Positions 17,860 through 27,070 of a stretch of 64,000 bases of DNA are shown in pieces. Every line of letters starts with the position of its first letter. Positions within the stretch are counted from its first letter, which is position 1. The translations under genes were made by a program, and so were the position numbers. The DNA comes from JBBIWA01 sp037439425 (lineage in GTDB: Bacteria; Acidobacteriota; Blastocatellia; RBC074). The notes under the pieces were generated by a model, which was given only the letters and a program-made list of their open reading frames with translations, was not told the DNA's origin and ran no database searches. The DNA lies in assembly GCA_037439425.1 (NCBI GenBank), contig JBBIWA010000004.1, positions 62,001 through 126,000 on the forward strand. The letters run 5' to 3'.

Positions 17860-18985
17860 ACATCTCCCTCACAGAAGCAAGCCGCCCAGGCAAGTGCCCC
17901 CTCAGTGCGCCAAGCAGGACTTGGTAGGCACCAAGCGGTTAATCCTATTTCGATTCGCTACCAGAGGTCTGCTAGCCTGTTATTCAGCACCCAGATTCGA
18001 AGGGCCACCACCTTGTCACCACCCTCCTCGCTGCAGCGGCCAGGCGGAATCATTGGTCCGAGCACCAATCAGGTTGCATCCCCCTGCGACTGTCCCACTA
18101 CTTATCGGTAAAGCTTCTCCTGGCAGGGTTGCTCGCTGCTAGGGTTTGCACCCCAGGCTATATGCTGTCGCCCGCCTGCACGGCCTCCCTCGATTTGGTG
18201 ATTGGGCGTTCCTGCGCTTTGCACTCCAGAACGCCAACCTGCCTGCCGTAGGCAGGCTACTACCTGACCTGAGCCAGATTGAAGCTACCGGGAAGGGCCT
18301 CGCTCGGAAGAGAGAGCTCTACACAAGGCTGGCTTGCTGATCTCTTCAACGCCTGTGGCAAGAACGTTCGCGCCGGATTCTCAAGGCGGCTTGACCGACT
18401 TTAGAAGACCGCTATCTTCTCACCTATGCCTCACAGATAGGCGGATTCTAAGGGTGGCTTGGCCAACTTTAGAAAACTGCACCCTCCTTTTTCTACCAAG
18501 CCCTGGTTGGCACACCCGTGAACCCTTAATTGGTGGCCTGGCGGGAGCGCTTGGGTCCGGCGCGGGAAAAGACTGCCAGTTCAGATGCGCTAATGGTGGG
18601 CAAGCAAGCAGACTCAGGTGATCAGACCTTGAGATAACACCTGCATCAAGCAGCAGAGTTTCAGGGTTGCCGGGCACGATGGTGCGTGACCGACCAGTCT
18701 TCTCCATCGAGCGCAAAAGCCTCAACGATCTCCGCCTGCACCATCAGTCGGTCTCCCGCTTTCACGCCGAGATTACCTACGAGATAAAAGCAGCACTTGC
18801 GGTACCTAGGCCAACGGCGAGCGAGTCACGAAGTGTCAATGGTTTGACAGCTCACAGAGCGGTATGCTAAAAACACTGCTCCTGCCGTTCCTGTTTCGAG
18901 CTTTAAACAAGTGGCGTAAGCAGATGCTGTCCTCTGTTCGTGCCATTAGTGAATTCTCAAGCGTCTGAAGAGACAACAGCATTCT
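17860..18985. other. Gene-poor 1.1 kb region between tetR and nuoC
   Basis: No recognisable gene or tRNA. It holds a GCCTGCC/GGCAGGC hairpin with a 3-base loop (18241-18257). It also holds an imperfect direct repeat of about 38 bases (18374-18411 and 18442-18478, sharing CGGATTCT, GGCTTG and ACTTTAGAA). A minus-strand frame around 18655-18820 reads protein-like residues (VGNLGVKAGDRLMVQAEIVE) but lacks a start and may be a gene fragment. The nuo promoter lies near the right end. Confidence 0.5.
18844..18873 (+). promoter_or_regulatory. Candidate sigma-70 promoter of the nuo operon
   Basis: TTGACA at 18844-18849 and TAAAAA at 18868-18873 with an 18-base spacer; TGC before the -10 resembles an extended -10. 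It lies about 110 bases before nuoC, the first gene of the plus-strand operon. Confidence 0.5.
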
Positions 18986-19834
18986 ATGTCCATGCCAGAA
19001 GAACCGAAAAAACCATCATCTGCCTCAGGCAGCAGTGAAAACACAGAAGCGGTTGCTCAGCCGAGCGGGACACCACCTTCTGCACCGCAGAGCACTGACC
19101 GAAGCGCCGGGGCAACAACTACAGATAAGCCTGTGCCTGGGGAGGCGACTGCTAAAGAGGCGGCCCCACCCGCCGAGCAAAAGGCCTCGGTCTCAACAAC
19201 ACCGCCCCCCAAACCAGCAACGCCGAAACCGGCAGCTCCGGCTGCAAAAAAGCCTGCCGGGCCGACCTATAATGACATCAGCGATGATCCGATCATCAAG
19301 AGACTGAAGGCTCAGTTTGGCGAAGCGGTTCAGGAAGCGGTCGAGTTGCTGGGAGATCAAATCATCCGTCTCAAGCGGGATCAGGCTCACGAGATTCTGC
19401 GCTTTCTGCGCGATGATGCTGAAGCACAGTTCGATTTCTTGACCGATCTGACTGCAGTCCACTACCCGGAGAAGGAGCAACAGTTCGAGATCGTCTATCA
19501 CCTTTACTCTTTCCCGCGTAATGTCCGGTTGCGCGTTAAGGTAGCTGTAGCCGATGGCGAGAGTGTGGAGAGCGTGACCGACTTATGGAGCACAGCTAAC
19601 TGGATGGAGCGCGAAGTTTATGATCTGTTCGGGGTGCATTTCGACCACCATCCCGACTTGCGTCGCATCCTGCTACCGCCGGATTGGTCAGGCCATCCGC
19701 TACGCAAGGAGCATTATCTCGAATATCAGGAGAATGATTGGGTGCGCCGCCACCTCGAAATTCGGCAGGTGCATCCAGAGACCGATCTGACGGGTAAGTA
19801 CGAGATGACGGAGTTTGTCAGAGCTAACAGATAG
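18986..19834 (+). CDS. nuoC: NADH-quinone oxidoreductase subunit C
   Basis: A 282-residue complex I subunit of the peripheral arm. The first about 95 residues are Pro/Ala/Thr/Lys-rich low complexity. The conserved 30-kDa subunit domain follows: 'AEAQFDFLTDLTAVHYPEKEQQFEIVYHLYS', 'DLWSTANWMEREVYDLFGVHFDHHPDLRRILLPPDWSGHPLRKEH' (motifs at about 208-252). Typical NuoC proteins are 160-220 residues, so the N-terminal extension is extra. It is first in the cluster. nuoA and nuoB, which usually precede it, are not in the window. Confidence 0.93.
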   Translation: MSMPEEPKKPSSASGSSENTEAVAQPSGTPPSAPQSTDRSAGATTTDKPVPGEATAKEAAPPAEQKASVSTTPPPKPATPKPAAPAAKKPAGPTYNDISDDPIIKRLKAQFGEAVQEAVELLGDQIIRLKRDQAHEILRFLRDDAEAQFDFLTDLTAVHYPEKEQQFEIVYHLYSFPRNVRLRVKVAVADGESVESVTDLWSTANWMEREVYDLFGVHFDHHPDLRRILLPPDWSGHPLRKEHYLEYQENDWVRRHLEIRQVHPETDLTGKYEMTEFVRANR

Positions 19835-19835
19835 C

Positions 19836-19882
19836 GATGAGTGAGGAGTTGGCCACTTATCACTCATCCCTCATCACTGCTG
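19836..19882. repeat. GATGAGT/ACTCATC heptad inverted repeat at the nuoC-nuoD junction
   Basis: GATGAGT, GAGGAGT (19836-19849), a 12-base loop, then ACTCATC, CCTCATC (19862-19875). The arms are near-complementary. The longest nuoD frame would start within the repeat, which makes the later ATG at 19885 attractive. Confidence 0.65.
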
Positions 19883-21033
19883 CTATGGTTGAAACAACAA
19901 AGGAGCTTCACAAGCAGGTTGAGATCGCGCCTGTGGTAGAGGACATCAACGAGATGACCCTCAATATGGGGCCACAGCATCCTTCAACGCACGGTGTGCT
20001 GCGCGTGATCCTCAAACTAGATGGCGAAACGGTAGTGGATCTGGACTGCGACATCGGCTATCTGCATCGCGGCGTCGAGAAGATTTGCGAGAATCGCAAC
20101 TATCCCATGATCACGCCTTATTGGGATCGCACCGACTACGTGGCCGCCATGGCGGGAACGCTCTGTTACGTGCTCACAGTGGAGAAGTTGATGCAGGTCG
20201 AGGTGCCGAAGCGCGCGCAATATATCCGCGTCATCCTGACCGAGCTTAACCGGCTCTGCTCGCATTTGCTCTGGCTCGGCACGCATGCGATTGACATCGG
20301 CGCGGTGACGGTCTTTCTTTACTGCTTCCGCGAGCGCGAGCAGATTTTGAAGATCGTCGAGAATTTCGTCGGCGCGCGACTGACCTGTCACGCCTTTCGC
20401 CTCGGCGGCATGGAGTGGGATGTCTATCCGGAGTTCGGCCAGGAGTTGAAAGCCTTCCTCGATGTCTTCCCCAGGCGGGTGGACGAGTACGAGGCGTTGC
20501 TTTCGGAAAACCGCATCTGGCTGTCGCGCACCGTCGGCATTGGAGTGATCAACGAGAAGGAAGCCAAAGACATAGGGCTAACCGGGCCTATGCTGCGCGG
20601 TTCTAATGTCAAGTGGGATATCCGCAAGGCATTTCCCTATTCGTCTTATGACGATTTCGATTTTGAGATTCCAGTTGGCCAACACGGCGACACCTATGAT
20701 CGGTATCTGGTGCGCATCGAGGAGATGCGCCAATCGCACCGCATCATTCAGCAGGCTTTTGAGGGCTTGCCCGAAGGGCCGGTTATGGCCAAGATGCCGA
20801 AGGTGATCAAGCCTCCAGTGGGGGAAGTTTATCAGTCGGTCGAAAGCCCCAAGGGCGAACTGGGGATGTATTTGGTCAGCGACGGTTCAACGCGCCCTTA
20901 CCGGCTGCGTTGTCGCCCACCCTGTTTTATCAATCTGCAGGCATTGCGCCAAATGGCAATTGGGCACCTGGTAGCGGATGTGGTGGCGATTATTGGCAGC
21001 ATTGATATTGTGCTTGGCGAGGTTGACAGGTAA
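19837..21033 (+). CDS. nuoD: NADH-quinone oxidoreductase subunit D
   Basis: A 398-residue complex I subunit of the 49-kDa type, which helps form the quinone-binding site. 'MGPQHPSTHGVLRV' near residue 44 is the signature, and 'DCDIGYLHRGVEKI', 'RLCSHLLWLGTHAIDIGAV', 'VGQHGDTYDRYLVRIEEMRQS' and C-terminal 'DIVLGEVDR' all fit. The frame opens at 19837, two bases after nuoC stops. The first 16 residues are encoded by a heptad repeat, so the true start may be ATG 19885 (382 residues). After it comes an AllA-like gene rather than nuoE, F and G. Confidence 0.95.
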   Translation: MSEELATYHSSLITAAMVETTKELHKQVEIAPVVEDINEMTLNMGPQHPSTHGVLRVILKLDGETVVDLDCDIGYLHRGVEKICENRNYPMITPYWDRTDYVAAMAGTLCYVLTVEKLMQVEVPKRAQYIRVILTELNRLCSHLLWLGTHAIDIGAVTVFLYCFREREQILKIVENFVGARLTCHAFRLGGMEWDVYPEFGQELKAFLDVFPRRVDEYEALLSENRIWLSRTVGIGVINEKEAKDIGLTGPMLRGSNVKWDIRKAFPYSSYDDFDFEIPVGQHGDTYDRYLVRIEEMRQSHRIIQQAFEGLPEGPVMAKMPKVIKPPVGEVYQSVESPKGELGMYLVSDGSTRPYRLRCRPPCFINLQALRQMAIGHLVADVVAIIGSIDIVLGEVDR

Positions 21034-21137
21034 GGTGCCGAAGAGACCTCCCACTCGTCACTGTTTTTTATGCCCCGCGAAGCCAGCACTAACCTGGTAG
21101 TAAAAAGACTCAGCTATGGGAGAAAGGAAAAGGAAAG

Positions 21138-21662
21138 ATGGCAGTATCAGCGACGGTGCTCGTGCGTGAACCTGTGATCCGCGAGGCGGAGAAGCTGATC
21201 CGGACAATTTGTTTAGAAGTGCAACCCATGACGCGCGAAGCGTTTGCCCCTTATGGGGAAGTAATCGGAGAACGTGGCGGAGTGGAAGTGGACCTTGATG
21301 GCGGCGCGGCCAGCGTCGTTGCTCAAACGGTCGAAGCCCGCCCCATGAGGTTTGATTTCCTGGGTCGCCACCAGCGGACCGAACAGGTCTTTGCTCCGCT
21401 CGGTGGGACGAAATCGATCATGGCCGTGGCCTTATCCAGTGCCGAAAACGAAGATTTACCCGATGTGAATAAGATGGCGGCGTTTTTGGTAGATGGTTCG
21501 TGTGCCTTCAAGCTCAATCGTGGCACCTGGCACACGAGCGCTTTCCCACTAGATGAGCGCGCGACTTTCCTGGTGTTTGACCGCGAAGCAACGCTCGAGG
21601 AAGACTATGATCTGCGCGATCTCAAGACCTCACTGGGCGTAGTTGTCGAGATTAGACCGTAG
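21138..21662 (+). CDS. Ureidoglycolate lyase (AllA)-family protein inside the nuo operon
   Basis: A 174-residue protein with the ureidoglycolate lyase fold. 'FAPYGEVIG', 'RHQRTEQVFAPLGGTKSIMAVA' and 'LNRGTWHTSAFPLDERATFLVFDRE' are characteristic of the cupin-like family, including the conserved His and Trp of the GTWH stretch. True AllA releases glyoxylate and urea from ureidoglycolate in purine breakdown. No other allantoin gene is near, so the role in this place is unclear. It lies between nuoD and nuoH on the same strand, with gaps of 104 and 47 bases, and is probably co-transcribed. Confidence 0.8.
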   Translation: MAVSATVLVREPVIREAEKLIRTICLEVQPMTREAFAPYGEVIGERGGVEVDLDGGAASVVAQTVEARPMRFDFLGRHQRTEQVFAPLGGTKSIMAVALSSAENEDLPDVNKMAAFLVDGSCAFKLNRGTWHTSAFPLDERATFLVFDREATLEEDYDLRDLKTSLGVVVEIRP

Positions 21663-21709
21663 GGCTTGATCCCAGTGTTCGGAACAAGTACCTTGAATTC
21701 TGGTAGTCA

Positions 21710-23080
21710 GTGATGAGATTCATCTTTTTTGCGCTTCTTAAGCCTATGGCTAAGACCTTTGCCCTTTTTACGCCAGATTGGTTTATTGATCTCGCTTCCA
21801 GCGCGATTTCGGCAGAAACAGTTGCGCAATATCGCAGCTTGATTGATTACGTGATCTGGCCGCTGGTGCAGATCGCGCTGATGCTCTTTATTGTCGCGAC
21901 GCTGGTGGCTTATCTGGTTTACGCCGAGCGCAAGGTCAGTGCTTTTATTCAGGCGCGCCTGGGTCCGATGCGCGTCGGGCCGTGGGGGCTGCTGCAGCCG
22001 CTGGCAGATTTAATCAAACTGATCTCGAAGGAGGACATCGTTCCCGACAAAGCCGACAAATTCATCTTCCCCGTCGCGCCAATGATTTCGGTGATCGCCG
22101 GGTTTACGGTGCTTTCGGTGCTGCCGTTTGGTCCCTCGTGGTTGCACATCTCAGACGTCAACATTGGGCTGTTGTTTGTCTTCGCTTTCTCCTCCGTCGG
22201 CGTTCTGGGGATCATCATGGCGGGCTGGTCCTCGAACTCGAAATATCCCCTCCTGGGTGGCTTGCGCTCATCGGCGCAGATGGTGAGCTATGAAGTCGGG
22301 ATGGGGCTGGCCATTGTCGGGGCGCTGATGTTCACCAAGACGCTCTCGATGGTGGGAATCATCAATCAGCAACTCCAATCAGGCGTCTGGAACATCGTCT
22401 ATCAGCCGCTCGGTTTCTTCATCTTCTTCACCTGCGGCCTGGCCGAAACCAATCGCACGCCGTTCGATCTGCCAGAGGGTGAGTCGGAGCTGGTAGGCGG
22501 TTTTCATACTGAATACAGCGGCTTTCGCTGGTCGCTATTCTTTCTGGCCGAGTACACGGCGATGCTGGTCGTCTCAGCCGTAGCCACGACGCTGTATCTG
22601 GGTGGTTGGCATCTGTGGGGCGTAACTGCGCCACTGTGGGGGATGGGGCCGCTAGTTGATCCTCAGACCTCACCCAACCTGTATGCCGTGGTTGGATTGT
22701 TGATCTTCGCGGCCAAGACAGCACCGTTGATTTACGTCTTTATGTGGTTCCGGTGGACCTTTCCACGCTATCGCTACGACCAGCTGATGGATCTGGGATG
22801 GAAGTGGCTGACTCCGGCGGCGCTGGCCAACATCGTGTTGACCGGCACCATCTACTTGGTGGTCAAAGAGTTCTTAGGGCCTTTGGATGATCCAGCTAAT
22901 TTAGGAGCCAAGATTGCAATGAGCTTAGCTATGTTGCTGGTTGCTACTCCCATTGTGTTTGCACTGCTGGCGCTGATCAATCGCCGGACCGCAGGTTATG
23001 ATATTGCTGAGCAGCGCCGCCGCCAAGTAATGGCACGCGCCGAGCGACAGGCGCGCATCGTCGCCGCAGAGGTTAAGTAA
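21710..23080 (+). CDS. nuoH: NADH-quinone oxidoreductase subunit H
   Basis: A 456-residue membrane subunit of complex I that contacts the quinone site. Typical stretches are 'YAERKVSAFIQARLGPMRVGPWGLLQPLADLIKL' (about residues 70-104), 'AGWSSNSKYPLLGGLRSSAQMVSYE', 'CGLAETNRTPFDLPEGESELVGGFHTEYSG' and 'FMWFRWTFPRYRYDQLM'. About eight membrane helices are evident. It is somewhat longer than common NuoH because of N- and C-terminal additions, the latter charged. It may start at GTG 21710 or ATG 21713; the bases before it (TAGTCAGTG) resemble the heptad repeat family. Confidence 0.95.
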   Translation: MMRFIFFALLKPMAKTFALFTPDWFIDLASSAISAETVAQYRSLIDYVIWPLVQIALMLFIVATLVAYLVYAERKVSAFIQARLGPMRVGPWGLLQPLADLIKLISKEDIVPDKADKFIFPVAPMISVIAGFTVLSVLPFGPSWLHISDVNIGLLFVFAFSSVGVLGIIMAGWSSNSKYPLLGGLRSSAQMVSYEVGMGLAIVGALMFTKTLSMVGIINQQLQSGVWNIVYQPLGFFIFFTCGLAETNRTPFDLPEGESELVGGFHTEYSGFRWSLFFLAEYTAMLVVSAVATTLYLGGWHLWGVTAPLWGMGPLVDPQTSPNLYAVVGLLIFAAKTAPLIYVFMWFRWTFPRYRYDQLMDLGWKWLTPAALANIVLTGTIYLVVKEFLGPLDDPANLGAKIAMSLAMLLVATPIVFALLALINRRTAGYDIAEQRRRQVMARAERQARIVAAEVK

Positions 23081-23137
23081 CTACCTATCGCGTCGCTCTC
23101 TTCCCAGGTGGCGCCGCTGCCGAGCAGAAGGGTGATC

Positions 23138-23620
23138 ATGAGTTGGAAAAAAGTCTTCTCGAAGTTTCTGCTCTTTGACCTGTTCAAAGGGCTGCAGGTG
23201 ACCTTCAAACAACAGGTGCCTAGCGAGATCATCACCGAACAGTATCCGAAGGTGCGTCCGGTGGTGAGCGAGCGCTTTCGCGGAGCGCCGCGCTTGAATC
23301 TGGATCCGGATACGGGCGAGACGCTCTGCATCGCCTGCAACCTGTGCGCGCTGGCCTGCCCGGAAAATTGCATTGAGGTTGGCTGGGAGAATCGGGAGGT
23401 GGTTGCACACGGGCGTCCAGGGCAGAAGCGCAAGGTGTTGACGACGTTTCTCTTCGACACGTCGCGTTGCCTGTTTTGCAATCTTTGCGCCGAGGCCTGC
23501 CCGACTAATTGCCTGGAGCTGACTCAGGATTTCGAGCTGGCCTCCTACACGCGCAAAAGCTTCATCTGGGATCGCGAGATGCTGGAGCACGGGCGCGAGA
23601 TCGTTAAGTATAAGAGGTGA
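23138..23620 (+). CDS. nuoI: NADH-quinone oxidoreductase subunit I
   Basis: A 160-residue ferredoxin-like subunit carrying clusters N6a and N6b. Two 4Fe-4S motifs are plain: Cys64, 67, 70, 74 (CIACNLCALAC) with Cys78, and Cys111, 114, 117, 121 (CLFCNLCAEAC) with Cys125. The ATG at 23138 is chosen because AGAAGGG lies before it and MSWKKVFSKF is the family start; the frame is open 10 codons upstream. It follows nuoH by 57 bases. Its TGA stop overlaps the first unit of a GAGCTCA heptad repeat. Confidence 0.95.
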   Translation: MSWKKVFSKFLLFDLFKGLQVTFKQQVPSEIITEQYPKVRPVVSERFRGAPRLNLDPDTGETLCIACNLCALACPENCIEVGWENREVVAHGRPGQKRKVLTTFLFDTSRCLFCNLCAEACPTNCLELTQDFELASYTRKSFIWDREMLEHGREIVKYKR

Positions 23621-23653
23621 GCTCAGAGCTCAGAGATCGCACTCCGAGCTCTG
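23619..23653. repeat. GAGCTCA heptad repeat at the nuoI end
   Basis: GAGCTCA, GAGCTCA, GAGATCG, CACTCCG, AGCTCTG (23619-23653). The first unit shares two bases with the nuoI stop codon. GAGCTC is itself palindromic, and the units can fold against the AGCTCTG end. Confidence 0.55.
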
Positions 23654-23765
23654 GCAGGGAACTATTACACCTACGATCCAGAGACAGGTGAAGCGGCCTG
23701 ACCATTACATCCACAGCCTGAGCAATTGTTCCTTTCAGATCGACTGCTAACTTTTACTGAAGGCC

Positions 23766-24377
23766 ATGATCTTACAAGGTGCAGAAGTCTGGTTCTTTTG
23801 GGTGCTGGCACTGCTGGCTTTGATGTCAGGGTTGTTTACCGTGCTAGCGCGGTCGGCTGTTCACAGCGCCATGTTTCTGATGCTGACGTTGATCGCAGTG
23901 GCTGGGCTGTTTTTGCTGATGCAGGCCGAGTTCGTGATGGGAGTGCAGATCCTGGTCTACGTTGGTGGTGTGCTGGTGCTCTTCCTGTTTGTGATCATGC
24001 TGGTCAACGTGCGCGAAGAGCGGCTGGACGTAGCGCGGCTCTTCAGCCGGCAATGGATAGGAGCAGTGGTGCTCGCAGGCATGCTGGCCCTTGCTTTCTC
24101 CTACGCCATTCGCCTGGCTGATCCCTACCAGAGCATTGGCCCGCCGGTCTCAGCACGAACGGGCGCGCCCGCAACCGGCACCGTGGCGAAGAATCCTCAG
24201 GGAGCGACGCCGATTTCGCAAAACACTCAGGAGGTAGGCGTAGACCTATACAGCAAAGCCGCCTTGCCATTTGAGATCGCTTCGGTTCTGTTGCTGGTGG
24301 CCATTATCGGTTCAGTTTTGCTGGCGCGCACGCCGAGACAAGAGCGCATCTACGATCAGGAGCAGGAGACTCGATGA
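23766..24377 (+). CDS. nuoJ: NADH-quinone oxidoreductase subunit J
   Basis: A 203-residue membrane subunit with five hydrophobic helices. The conserved early helices read 'VLARSAVHSAMFLMLTLIAVAGLFLLMQAEFVMGVQILVYVGGVLVLFLFVIMLVN' (residues about 28-83). A polar loop (about 118-165) with Pro, Thr and Gly precedes the last helix 'FEIASVLLLVAIIGSVLLA'. AAGG precedes the ATG. Its TGA overlaps the ATG of nuoK (ATGA at 24374-24377), showing translational coupling. Confidence 0.93.
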   Translation: MILQGAEVWFFWVLALLALMSGLFTVLARSAVHSAMFLMLTLIAVAGLFLLMQAEFVMGVQILVYVGGVLVLFLFVIMLVNVREERLDVARLFSRQWIGAVVLAGMLALAFSYAIRLADPYQSIGPPVSARTGAPATGTVAKNPQGATPISQNTQEVGVDLYSKAALPFEIASVLLLVAIIGSVLLARTPRQERIYDQEQETR

Positions 24378-24784
24378 CTATGTTAGCCCCAGTCCTGGCT
24401 TTTATCTGGCAGGTAACAGAGCCGGCTGGCTCTGTCACTTCAGCCGCAGGCTTTTTGGATCTAACTCCGACGACCACCAAGTTTTTGATTCTCAGTTCAC
24501 TGCTCTTCATTATCGGCGTCGGGGGAGTGCTGGCGCGGCGCAACATTATCGTCATCTTCATGTCCATCGAGCTGATTCTTAACGCGGTCAATCTCAACTT
24601 CATTGCCTTCACGCGTCACTGGCAAATGGTGGGCCGCATCAGCGAGCACACGGGCGAAATCTTCACTATCTTCGTCATCACGGTTGCCGCCGCAGAAGCT
24701 GCTATTGGCTTAGGAATTGTCGTCGCTCTCTATCGCAATCGCGAGACGGTAGCGGTTGACGAGATTGATTTGTTGAAGTGGTAA
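24374..24784 (+). CDS. nuoK: NADH-quinone oxidoreductase subunit K
   Basis: A 136-residue subunit with the three NuoK helices. 'FLILSSLLFIIGVGGVLARRNIIVIFMSIELILNAVNLNFIAF' contains the conserved membrane Glu of 'MSIELILNAVN', and 'FVITVAAAEAAIGLGIVVALYRNR' the second. These Glu residues belong to the antiporter-like proton path. NuoK is usually near 100 residues. Here about 30 extra N-terminal residues are predicted, and the DNA there holds an AGAGCC/GGCTCT palindrome (around 24418-24433). Overlap with nuoJ supports the early start. Confidence 0.93.
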   Translation: MTMLAPVLAFIWQVTEPAGSVTSAAGFLDLTPTTTKFLILSSLLFIIGVGGVLARRNIIVIFMSIELILNAVNLNFIAFTRHWQMVGRISEHTGEIFTIFVITVAAAEAAIGLGIVVALYRNRETVAVDEIDLLKW

Positions 24785-24787
24785 ATG

Positions 24788-24868
24788 AAGTAGTCAGTAG
24801 CCAGTAGTCAGTGGGCAGTAGAAGATCGCTGGCTACTGGCTACTGACTACTGACTACCGATTACTGAC
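24788..24868. repeat. TAGTCAG heptad hairpin filling the nuoK-nuoL junction
   Basis: The left arm has TAGTCAG, TAGCCAG, TAGTCAG, TGGGCAG (24791-24818). After a short loop the right arm has CTGGCTA twice, CTGACTA twice, CCGATTA and CTGAC (24829-24868). The next base is the nuoL ATG. The arms are nearly perfectly complementary, so the hairpin would sequester the nuoL translation start region. No separate Shine-Dalgarno is visible. Confidence 0.88.
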
Positions 24869-27013
<2,145 letters not shown>

Positions 27014-27070
27014 GGATCATTCAATCGCTCGCGGTGTTTCGCTGGCGGTTAAGCTAGGAGAAACTTACCC

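Noticed and set aside
17860..18843. tRNA or small RNA gene in the gap before nuoC
   Set aside because: I looked for cloverleaf and terminator patterns and saw only a short GCCTGCC/GGCAGGC hairpin.
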